A DNA stretch of 5,061 bases from an uncultured Olegusella sp. (GTDB taxonomy: Bacteria > Actinomycetota > Coriobacteriia > Coriobacteriales > Atopobiaceae), in contig NZ_CAMXYY010000098.1 of the NCBI RefSeq assembly GCF_947253395.1, positions 1 through 5,061 of the forward strand, in the 5' to 3' direction. The notes beneath the pieces were generated by a model. It ran no database searches and was not told the origin of the DNA. It worked only from the letters and a program-made list of their open reading frames with translations. Positions 1 through 5,009 of this stretch are shown here, piece by piece; position 1 is the stretch's first letter, and each line of letters starts with the position of its first letter. Made by a program: the position numbers and the translations under genes.

Positions 1-104
1 TTTCTCTGCTGGGGAATGCACAGTCAGGTAAAGAAATTCTCGACTATATCAAATCTTTTGAAGAAAACTCAACGTTTGTTAAACAAAGTAGGGGAGGTGA
101 ATAA
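1..104 (+). CDS. C-terminal end of a probable PTS EIIA domain protein (partial, 5' end outside window)
   Basis: The frame starting at base 3 is open from the window edge to a TAA at 102-104 and encodes about 33 residues, including LLGNAQSGKEILDYIKSF. The pattern of a leucine stretch, a polar loop and an 'EIL.YI' helix resembles the last helix of fructose/mannitol/ascorbate-type EIIA domains. It lies 2 nt before an EIIB gene of the Ula family, which is where the EIIA of such operons is expected. Known role of the family: the EIIA domain takes phosphate from HPr on a histidine and passes it to EIIB. The phosphorylated His is upstream of the window and cannot be checked. It could be a free-standing UlaC-like EIIA or the EIIA tail of a BglG/MtlR-type PRD regulator; the visible part does not decide. 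The family call rests mainly on context. Confidence 0.6.
   Translation, partial: SLLGNAQSGKEILDYIKSFEENSTFVKQSRGGE
91..99 (+). promoter_or_regulatory. Strong Shine-Dalgarno site for the EIIB gene
   Basis: GGGGAGGTG lies 7 nt before the ATG at 107 and inside the last codons of the upstream EIIA-like frame. This fixes the EIIB start and implies coupled translation of the two genes. Confidence 0.75.
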
Positions 105-106
105 GG

Positions 107-463
107 ATGAGCTTTTTTGGGAGAAAGAAGGAGAATGTCTCTGCGGTTGCTGGAGAGCCTGCAAAAAAATCTAGCGAAAGAAAAAAATGCCTTATTATGT
201 GCCGCACCGGTATGGGCAGTTCGATGATGCTCAAAATTCAAGTTGAAAAAATCTGTGATCGCAGAGGGTTTCCTCTAGATGTTACTCATGATGCCCTCGC
301 GGGTTATATGGGGCAAGAGGATGTTGACGTCATCGTCACTATGTCTGATTTAACCGATGAGTTCAAAGATTCGAATGCTTATGTCATAGGTATTGATGAC
401 ATTATGGACACCGCAACGCTCGAAGCTGAGCTCGAAAAGTACTTTACCTCCATGAACAAATAA
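107..463 (+). CDS. PTS EIIB component, L-ascorbate (UlaB/SgaB) family
   Basis: This 118-residue cytosolic protein is the phosphocarrier between EIIA and the membrane EIIC. It has the EIIB P-loop: a hydrophobic strand leading into CRTGMGSSMMLK at residues 32-43, with Cys32 as the expected phospho-acceptor. The motif C-x-x-G-x-G-S-S is typical of lactose/galactitol/ascorbate-type EIIB proteins. The rest fits the small alpha/beta fold, with a VDVIVTMSDL strand around residues 73-82 and a final helix ending KYFTSMNK. The start is ATG 107 with a strong ribosome site. Oddly, residues 1-27 form a lysine/serine-rich extension (MSFFGRKKEN...SSERKK) ahead of the first strand, which ordinary EIIB proteins of about 95-100 residues lack. 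The EIIC gene begins 26 nt downstream. Family assignment is firm from motif plus neighbours; the sugar is not. Confidence 0.9.
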   Translation: MSFFGRKKENVSAVAGEPAKKSSERKKCLIMCRTGMGSSMMLKIQVEKICDRRGFPLDVTHDALAGYMGQEDVDVIVTMSDLTDEFKDSNAYVIGIDDIMDTATLEAELEKYFTSMNK

Positions 464-473
464 ATAGATTGTT

Positions 474-483
474 AGGGAAGGTG
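474..483 (+). promoter_or_regulatory. Shine-Dalgarno site that sets the EIIC start
   Basis: AGGGAAGGTG lies 6 nt before ATG 490. A TTG at 469 in the same frame sits upstream of this site and has no ribosome site of its own, so ATG 490 is preferred. Confidence 0.7.
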
Positions 484-489
484 AACAGC

Positions 490-1761
490 ATGGCATTTAT
501 TAATTTTCTAGTTTATGACCTGCTAAGTCAGGCTTCTGTACTCTTGGGATTACTAGCTTTGATTGGTCTTCTAATTCAGAAAAAACCAGCTGATAAGGTA
601 ATTAGTGGAACCTTAAAGACGATGGTTGGTTTTTTGATTTTTGGTATAGGTTCTTCTGCAGCGCAAGGTGCCTTAAGCGGATTGCAAAATCTTTTTCAAA
701 CTGCGTTTGGTCTTCAGGGAGTAACTCCTATTGCCGAAGCTATTACCGCTCAAGCAGAAACAGTATTTCCTATGGTTATCGCTTGGATTATGATTGGCGG
801 CTTTATTTGTAATCTTATTGTGGCCAGGCTCACCCCATTTAAGAATGTTTTTCTTACAGGAGGACACTCTCTTTTCCTGTCTGCACTGCTTGCCGTAATG
901 CTTAAAGCTATAGGTTTCTCCGATATTGCCGCTATCCTTATTGGCTCTGCTATTCATGGTTTTGCCGCTTGTATTTATCCGGCAATTGCTCAAAAGTCAA
1001 TGAATGCTGTAACTGGTAATAATCAGATTGCTATTGGTCACTACTGCACGCTTGCATATGCTCTTTCAGGTTGGCTAGGTAGTAAGGTTGGTAGCCCTGA
1101 GGATTCGACTGAGAAGATTAACCTTCCTGGCTGGTTGGGGATGTTCCGTGACTACATTGTGTCCGTCTCCCTTTCCATTGGTGTTATCTACTACATAGCA
1201 GCTATCGTTTCTGGTCAAGCAGCCGTAGAAGAGCTATCCGGTGGCCTTTCTTGGCTTGTCTATCCTCTCATTGAAACCTTGACTTTTGCTGGTGGACTAT
1301 ACGTTATCGTTACCGGTGTGCGTTTGTTCCTCGGCGAGATTGTCCCTGCATTTGTTGGTATTTCTGAAAAAATTATTCCTGGAGTTAAGCCTGCTCTTGA
1401 TTGCCCTGTTGTATTTCCTTATGCACCTACAGCTACGGTTATCGGTTTTATCTCTGCATATATCGCAGGTTTGCTGTGCATGGCAGTTTTTGCTGCTCTT
1501 CACATGACAGTGATTATCCCTGTTGCAATTCCATTCTTCTTTATTGGTGCAACTGCAGGCGTTTTTGGAAACGCGCGCGGTGGCTGGAAGGGTGCTGTGC
1601 TTGGTGCTTTTGTAACAGGCATTCTCATCTCTGTCGGTCCTGCACTCATCTATCCCATCATGGAGACAGTTGGCTTATCGGGTACCTGCTTCCCAGAGAC
1701 TGACTTCAACCTAATTGGCCTTGTCTTCTTTGGTATCGGTAAAATTATCGGCAAATGGTAG
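490..1761 (+). CDS. PTS EIIC membrane permease, L-ascorbate (UlaA/SgaT) family, substrate uncertain
   Basis: This is a 423-residue polytopic membrane protein, the sugar-translocating channel of the PTS. Homology to UlaA is clear by eye: NLPGWLGMFRDYIVS (211-225), TGVRLFLGEIVPAFVGIS (275-292), IIPGVKPALDCPV (295-307) and FGNARGGW (359-366) all match the corresponding UlaA segments. About ten hydrophobic segments are visible, and the length is close to the family norm, slightly short at the C terminus. By manual alignment to E. coli UlaA, the ligand-site positions His135, His194 and Asp314 are retained as His126, His184 and Asp304, whereas Gln139, Gln195, Thr86 and Tyr87 appear as Leu130, Tyr185, Ala82 and Glu83. 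Membership of the family is therefore secure, but ascorbate specificity is doubtful. It follows its EIIB and is 16 nt ahead of the transketolase genes. The start is set by the site at 474-483. Confidence 0.92.
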   Translation: MAFINFLVYDLLSQASVLLGLLALIGLLIQKKPADKVISGTLKTMVGFLIFGIGSSAAQGALSGLQNLFQTAFGLQGVTPIAEAITAQAETVFPMVIAWIMIGGFICNLIVARLTPFKNVFLTGGHSLFLSALLAVMLKAIGFSDIAAILIGSAIHGFAACIYPAIAQKSMNAVTGNNQIAIGHYCTLAYALSGWLGSKVGSPEDSTEKINLPGWLGMFRDYIVSVSLSIGVIYYIAAIVSGQAAVEELSGGLSWLVYPLIETLTFAGGLYVIVTGVRLFLGEIVPAFVGISEKIIPGVKPALDCPVVFPYAPTATVIGFISAYIAGLLCMAVFAALHMTVIIPVAIPFFFIGATAGVFGNARGGWKGAVLGAFVTGILISVGPALIYPIMETVGLSGTCFPETDFNLIGLVFFGIGKIIGKW

Positions 1762-1777
1762 GAGTTGATACTTCACC

Positions 1778-2599
1778 ATGGACTCAAAGCAACTCAAAAA
1801 TATTGTCAATGATAATCGTAGACGTATCGTTGAGATGGTGCATGCTGCTGGAGTGGGTCATATCGGTGGGTCGCTTTCTGTGATTGATATTCTGACGGTA
1901 ATTTATGAAGTGGACGTCGATTTGTCTTCATCACAGAGAAGTAGAGTTGTCTTATCTAAAGGACATGCTACTCCAGCGCTTTATGCAGAGCTGACACAAA
2001 AGGGGATTATTAACGAGGATGAATATCCTTCATTTCGCCAGTTAAATTCACGCCTACAGGGTCATCCTAGTCAGGTCAATATTCCTGAAATTGATGGTAC
2101 TACTGGCCTGCTCGGCCAAGGTTTCTCCATTGCGCTCGGAGAAGCGATTGCCAAAAAGGCAACAGGTGATTTGCACCATGTCTATGCAATAGCTGGAGAT
2201 GGAGAGATGCAGGAAGGGCAGAATTGGGAAGCCTTAATGTGTGCTGCTCATTATGGTCTTGATAACCTTACTTTTGTTGTTGACTATAATCGGCTTTCTT
2301 CAAGTGGAGATGTAAATGAAAGTCTGAGGCTGGAGCCACTTGTTGATAAATTACGGGCATTTGGTTTGCATGTAATTGAAATAGACGGCCATGATATTGA
2401 TCAAATTCTTGCCGCACTTAAAGAGTCAAATACTACAAAGGGCAAGCCCTCAGCAATTATTGCCCATACTATAAAAGGTAAAGGCATTAGCTTTATGGAG
2501 AACGATCCTCAGTGGCATTCCAAAGGGCTTTCTGACGAACAATACGAGGCAGCGTTGCGTGATATTGAGTCAGAGAAGGCGGCGATTGCTAATGGTTAA
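1778..2599 (+). CDS. Transketolase, N-terminal subunit (split form)
   Basis: At 273 residues this is the thiamine-diphosphate-binding half of a two-gene transketolase; single-chain enzymes are about 650 residues. Transketolase moves two-carbon units between ketose and aldose phosphates in the non-oxidative pentose phosphate pathway. Visible motifs: GHIGGS (27-32) with His28 at the conserved substrate-binding position; SKGH (60-63); GTTGLLGQGFS (107-117); the ThDP/metal motif GDGEMQEGQNWEA (140-152) continuing to Asn171 in VDYN; IDGHD (202-206); and TIKGKGIS (231-238) followed by WH (246-247). The loop after VDYN reads RLSSSGDVNE, unlike the more usual LQIDG-type sequence. The ATG is preceded by GGAG at a rather long distance of about 13 nt. 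It sits 16 nt after the EIIC gene and overlaps the C-terminal subunit gene, as expected for partners of an obligate complex. Confidence 0.93.
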   Translation: MDSKQLKNIVNDNRRRIVEMVHAAGVGHIGGSLSVIDILTVIYEVDVDLSSSQRSRVVLSKGHATPALYAELTQKGIINEDEYPSFRQLNSRLQGHPSQVNIPEIDGTTGLLGQGFSIALGEAIAKKATGDLHHVYAIAGDGEMQEGQNWEALMCAAHYGLDNLTFVVDYNRLSSSGDVNESLRLEPLVDKLRAFGLHVIEIDGHDIDQILAALKESNTTKGKPSAIIAHTIKGKGISFMENDPQWHSKGLSDEQYEAALRDIESEKAAIANG

Positions 2600-3518
2600 T
2601 TCAAAAGTCTCCATGCGCAATCTAGTAGGCGACACACTAAATGCCGTCTTTGAGACGCATCCAGAAATATTTGTTATTGACTCTGATTTGGCAAAATCAA
2701 CAACAACGAATAAATTTGCTGAGAAGCATCCAGATCGCTTCATTGAGACAGGTATTGCAGAGCAGAACGCGATGTCAATTGCTACGGGTATTACAAATGA
2801 AGGATTTACTTCTTTTTATGTTAACTTTGCAATCTTTGCCTCAGGAACCTGTTGGACTCAACTTCGTCAAGCTTGCTATGCAAAGGCCAATGTAAAGGTG
2901 ATTGCAACGCATCCAGGAATGGATGGTGGCTTTGACGGAGCAACCCATCAACCCAATGAGGATCTTGCTATTATTAGGGCACTTCCAAACATTACGGTAC
3001 TCGTTCCATCATGTCCAGATGAACTGCGCGATGCAGTAGAGTTAGCTGCATCGACACCAGGTCCCTTCTATATCCGTTGTTCGCGTGGTGAAGTGTATGA
3101 TTTGCCTGAGGTAAAGCCTCTTGAAATTGGTAAAGCTACAGTAATTTCAGATGAAGGTGACGACTTCGCTGTTATTTTTGAGGGAACCGCCGAGGCAGAA
3201 GCTTTTGATGCATATATCGAGTTGAAAGAGCAAGGCAAAAAAGGGATTCTCATTAATGCTGCCAGTATTAAACCCTTTGATAAGGTGCTAATTCGCTCAA
3301 TTGCAACCCGCGTTAAAAAAATTGCAACTGTGGAAAATCATTCTGTAATGGGGGGCCTTGGCAGTCTTGTTGCTGAGTCTATTTGCGATATGGAACGGCA
3401 TGCTCCGCTTGTAATGGTTGGTGTACACGATACTTTTACTGAGTCTGGTCCTATAGGTTTAGTTAAAGCAAAGTATGGGTTGACAGGACATAACGTAGTA
3501 AAACAGCTTGGAATCTAA
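2592..3518 (+). CDS. Transketolase, C-terminal subunit (split form)
   Basis: This 308-residue protein supplies the pyrimidine-binding and C-terminal domains of the split enzyme. Key elements: Arg9 near the start; SDLAKST (31-37); FIETGIAEQNAMSIATG (50-66), with Glu57 as the glutamate expected to activate ThDP; HPGMDGGFDGATHQPNED (107-124), where His107, Asp115 and His119 match the substrate-contacting positions of single-chain transketolase; YIRCSRGE (160-167) with Arg165 in the phosphate-binding position; and the C-terminal VENHSVMGGLGSLVAE (247-262). All expected catalytic and phosphate-binding residues are present, so an active enzyme is likely. The usual 'EQIR' segment reads TQLR (89-92), a sign of a divergent subfamily. 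ATG 2592 overlaps the end of the N-terminal subunit gene by 8 nt, with GAGAAGG at 2573-2579 as a plausible ribosome site. An in-frame ATG at 2559 would lie well inside that upstream gene and is unlikely. Confidence 0.93.
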   Translation: MVNSKVSMRNLVGDTLNAVFETHPEIFVIDSDLAKSTTTNKFAEKHPDRFIETGIAEQNAMSIATGITNEGFTSFYVNFAIFASGTCWTQLRQACYAKANVKVIATHPGMDGGFDGATHQPNEDLAIIRALPNITVLVPSCPDELRDAVELAASTPGPFYIRCSRGEVYDLPEVKPLEIGKATVISDEGDDFAVIFEGTAEAEAFDAYIELKEQGKKGILINAASIKPFDKVLIRSIATRVKKIATVENHSVMGGLGSLVAESICDMERHAPLVMVGVHDTFTESGPIGLVKAKYGLTGHNVVKQLGI

Positions 3519-3528
3519 TCTTGCATCT

Positions 3529-3573
3529 AAAGACGCCCTTCTTGGATTAATTCCTAACTAGGGCGTCTTTTTT
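3529..3573 (+). terminator. Rho-independent terminator of the PTS-transketolase operon
   Basis: AAAGACGCCCT (3529-3539) pairs perfectly over 11 bp with AGGGCGTCTTT (3560-3570). The loop is 20 nt and an uninterrupted T-run covers 3568-3573. It begins 10 nt after the transketolase stop codon and marks the end of the operon. Fewer Ts follow the hairpin on the minus strand, so the plus-strand direction is favoured. Confidence 0.93.
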
Positions 3574-3607
3574 CTAACTCATGATTTGAAATAGAAAGGG
3601 AAGTGAA

Positions 3608-4243
3608 ATGACAAACATCTGCAACAGCTCAACCCAGCCTCTTGATACATATGAAATTGTTAACAAAGGCAGGGCTGCAGGGTTAGTTGCGATGTCGATA
3701 TTCGGAATAGTGATGCTGTGCTTTGGCATCTATTTGGTAGCTACAGAGGTTCCGCAGGCAGCAATGCTTAAACCACCTACTTCGACGACTATGATGCCGC
3801 CAAGCGAGATGGTGGGAGTGATTGTTGGTGTGCTTATGGTAGTTGCGGGAGCGCATTCACTAAAACAGGCCTTGGAATACTACAATTGTCGCATCATAGT
3901 GGATGGTGAAGTTATCTCTATCAGAGACTGGCGTAGAAAAACGAAAAGAATTAGTTTTTCAGATATTGTAAGCGTAGAGCTTCGCCCTTTCTTTTTCCTG
4001 ACTGCAAAAACCTCGGAGCGATTTGCCTTACTTTCTGCTGACGGAGATGTTTTAGCATCCCTTGATAGGGCAATGACAAATATAGATAAACTAATCGCCT
4101 CTCTTGATCGAAGAGGCGTGAAGTTGGTAAAGACAGATGGTGATGGACCAATGCTTGACAGCCTGACTTCATTTTTTGGCATTGATTTGACAGGGACTAG
4201 TCTTGATCCTAGTAGCAAAGAAAAAGATGAAGATAATCGATAG
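3608..4243 (+). CDS. Hypothetical membrane protein, two TM segments plus PH-like domain
   Basis: I do not recognise a named gene. The 211-residue product has a short polar N terminus and two hydrophobic helices at about residues 23-45 and 68-86. Between them is a Pro/Met/Thr-rich linker of about 22 residues that would lie outside the cell if the C terminus is inside. Residues 94-175 follow a pattern seen in small bacterial PH-like domains: a strand reading RIIVDGEVISI, a basic loop (RDWRRKTKR), ISFSDIVSVEL, a strand with SADGDVLASLD, then an amphipathic helix around DKLIASLDRRG. The C terminus is charged (KEKDEDNR). The ATG is preceded by AAAGGGAAG at a suitable distance. The gene stands alone after the operon terminator, with no clear promoter visible. 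The PH-like fold is inferred from residue pattern only, and no function is assigned. A membrane-anchored scaffold or sensor role would be guesswork. Confidence 0.75.
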   Translation: MTNICNSSTQPLDTYEIVNKGRAAGLVAMSIFGIVMLCFGIYLVATEVPQAAMLKPPTSTTMMPPSEMVGVIVGVLMVVAGAHSLKQALEYYNCRIIVDGEVISIRDWRRKTKRISFSDIVSVELRPFFFLTAKTSERFALLSADGDVLASLDRAMTNIDKLIASLDRRGVKLVKTDGDGPMLDSLTSFFGIDLTGTSLDPSSKEKDEDNR

Positions 4244-4245
4244 TT

Positions 4246-4285
4246 TCTCCTAACTTACTTGCTTATCTTATGAGGAGATATTTTT
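4246..4285 (+). terminator. Weak candidate terminator after the PH-like protein gene
   Basis: TCTCCT (4246-4251) pairs with AGGAGA (4273-4278) across a 21-nt loop and is followed by TATTTTT (4279-4285). The stem is only 6 bp and the loop is long, so this is a weak case. It is in the right place, just after the stop codon at 4243. Confidence 0.3.
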
Positions 4286-4408
4286 ACCGACAAAACCCAT
4301 TTGTTGCAGGATATTTTGCATACTTTGGATACTTGGTTGCTGGGCAATATATGGATTGCCCCATGTTCGTGACCACTTTTCAACAAGAGACGAAATGCTA
4401 AACAGCAT
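4268..4408 (-). pseudogene. Possible C-terminal remnant of an unidentified protein
   Basis: On the minus strand a frame open from about 4561 ends at a TAA occupying 4270-4268. The last 46 codons, from an internal ATG at 4408, have a natural protein-like composition: LVEKWSRTWGNPYIAQQPSI, then a Gln/Met-rich amphipathic helix (QSMQNILQQMGF) and a short polar tail. The codons look ordinary and no plus-strand frame here is open for long. Upstream of about 4415 the frame runs antisense to the sortase fragment, so the genuine part probably ends near there. I do not recognise the family and see no start signal or ribosome site, so it is more likely a gene tail left by a rearrangement than a complete gene. 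It would converge on the gene ending at 4243. Chance openness of the frame cannot be excluded. Confidence 0.35.
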
Positions 4409-4419
4409 CTCGGCACCAT

Positions 4420-4725
4420 AAGGTCGATCAGGTGAAGACCGTACTACCTGATGATTACAGTTACCTTGGCATTGAGGAGGGAAGGGATCTATGCACGCTG
4501 GTGACTTGCACTCCTTATGGTGTGAATGACCACCGCTTGCTCGTGCGCGGACACAGGGTGCCTAACACGGTACAGAAGAAGTCTGAGTCATCAGGCGTTC
4601 CTTTTGGTGCATATGTGCTCCTCGTCTTTGGAGCAGTATCGGTTATAGCGGTTTTTGCATTGATTCTGTCTAGGCGAATGAAGAGAAAGCCACAAGACAA
4701 AAGTAATCGGGAAATGAGCAGGTGA
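4420..4725 (+). pseudogene. Class C (pilus) sortase, C-terminal fragment lacking the catalytic His region
   Basis: The frame reads KVDQVKTVLPDDYSYLGIEE, then GRDLCTLVTCTPYGVNDHRL and LVRGHRV, the C-terminal core of class C sortases. Counting from a possible GTG start at 4432, Cys26 in TLVTC is the catalytic cysteine and Arg35 in HRLLVRG the catalytic arginine. After these comes a C-terminal membrane helix (about 58-80) and a basic tail, as usual for pilus-assembling sortases. Family members are about 250-300 residues. Here the N-terminal signal/TM segment, lid and TGH-containing region with the catalytic His are missing. A stop at 4399-4401 closes the frame just upstream, and recognisable similarity begins around 4415-4420. 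No ribosome site precedes the GTG at 4432. The product, if made, could not be an active transpeptidase. A pilin-like gene follows at once, so this is what remains of a pilus locus. Confidence 0.85.
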
Positions 4726-4730
4726 GACCA

Positions 4731-5009
4731 ATGAGCTTGAACATATCAAAAGGAGTGAAAAAGGTTTTGTCCCTGCTGTGTTTTCTGCTTTTAATGGCAT
4801 TCTTTCTCTTTCCAGCTTCCGAAGCCTTTGCCGCCGAAGAGGTCGATACAGGTGCTACAGGAAACATCACCATTAAGTCCTGTCCTGTTGATGGGCAGGT
4901 CATCAGAGCCTACAGAGTTGCGAGTATGAATGCTGCGGGAGGACTTGAGACCGATCAATCTCTTTCCAATGTGCTGAGCCAAACGAATATCAATCTTGAG
5001 TCTTTATAA
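4731..5009 (+). CDS. Secreted pilin-like protein, truncated (probably broken fimbrial subunit)
   Basis: The 92-residue product begins with a clear signal peptide: basic N-region (SKGVKK), a long hydrophobic core (about residues 12-28) and an AFA-AE cleavage site after about residue 34. The mature part starts EEVDTGATGNITIKSC, then a VIRAYRVASMNAAGGL segment. This resembles the first domain of Gram-positive LPXTG pilus subunits, where a short 'G.ITI' strand is followed by a '.YRVA' strand. Normal subunits are several hundred residues with isopeptide domains and an LPXTG anchor; here the frame stops at TAA 5007-5009. ATG 4731 is preferred, with AGGTGA at 4720-4725 as ribosome site; a GTG at 4722 is an alternative. 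The gene begins 5 nt after the sortase fragment. Beyond the stop, the +1 frame continues LYNMREALSSGMT before a TAG at 5041, and the original frame stays open to the window end, so a frameshift or nonsense mutation is plausible. Confidence 0.6.
   Translation: MSLNISKGVKKVLSLLCFLLLMAFFLFPASEAFAAEEVDTGATGNITIKSCPVDGQVIRAYRVASMNAAGGLETDQSLSNVLSQTNINLESL

Noticed and set aside
469..489. TTG 469 as an upstream start of the EIIC gene
   Set aside because: The proper ribosome site (474-483) lies downstream of this TTG and 6 nt before ATG 490; the extra residues are not membrane-protein-like.
673..993. Minus-strand frame of 106 codons opposite the EIIC gene
   Set aside because: Composition is Lys/Asn/Ser/Cys-rich without any domain pattern, and it is antisense to a confidently identified membrane protein gene.
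1401..1703. Plus-strand frame of 100 codons inside the EIIC gene
   Set aside because: Its Cys/His/Ser/Tyr-rich product is the usual out-of-frame shadow of a hydrophobic membrane protein gene.
2559..2591. ATG 2559 as the start of the transketolase C-terminal subunit
   Set aside because: It would add an unusual arginine-rich leader (SQRRRRLL) and a 41-nt overlap; ATG 2592 gives the family's normal N terminus.
3574..3607. Promoter for the gene at 3608
   Set aside because: No convincing -35/-10 pair is visible in the short gap after the terminator; a promoter may overlap the terminator but I cannot support one.
4196..4213. Inverted repeat ACTAG...CTAGT near the end of the PH-like protein gene
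   Set aside because: Only 5 bp, within coding sequence and without a following T-run; expected by chance.
3880..4218. Minus-strand frame of 112 codons opposite the PH-like protein gene
   Set aside because: No ribosome site or family pattern, and the plus-strand frame has a better start, membrane segments and domain pattern.
4670..4903. Minus-strand frame spanning the sortase end and pilin start
   Set aside because: It covers the antisense of a clear signal peptide and a sortase tail; no independent support.
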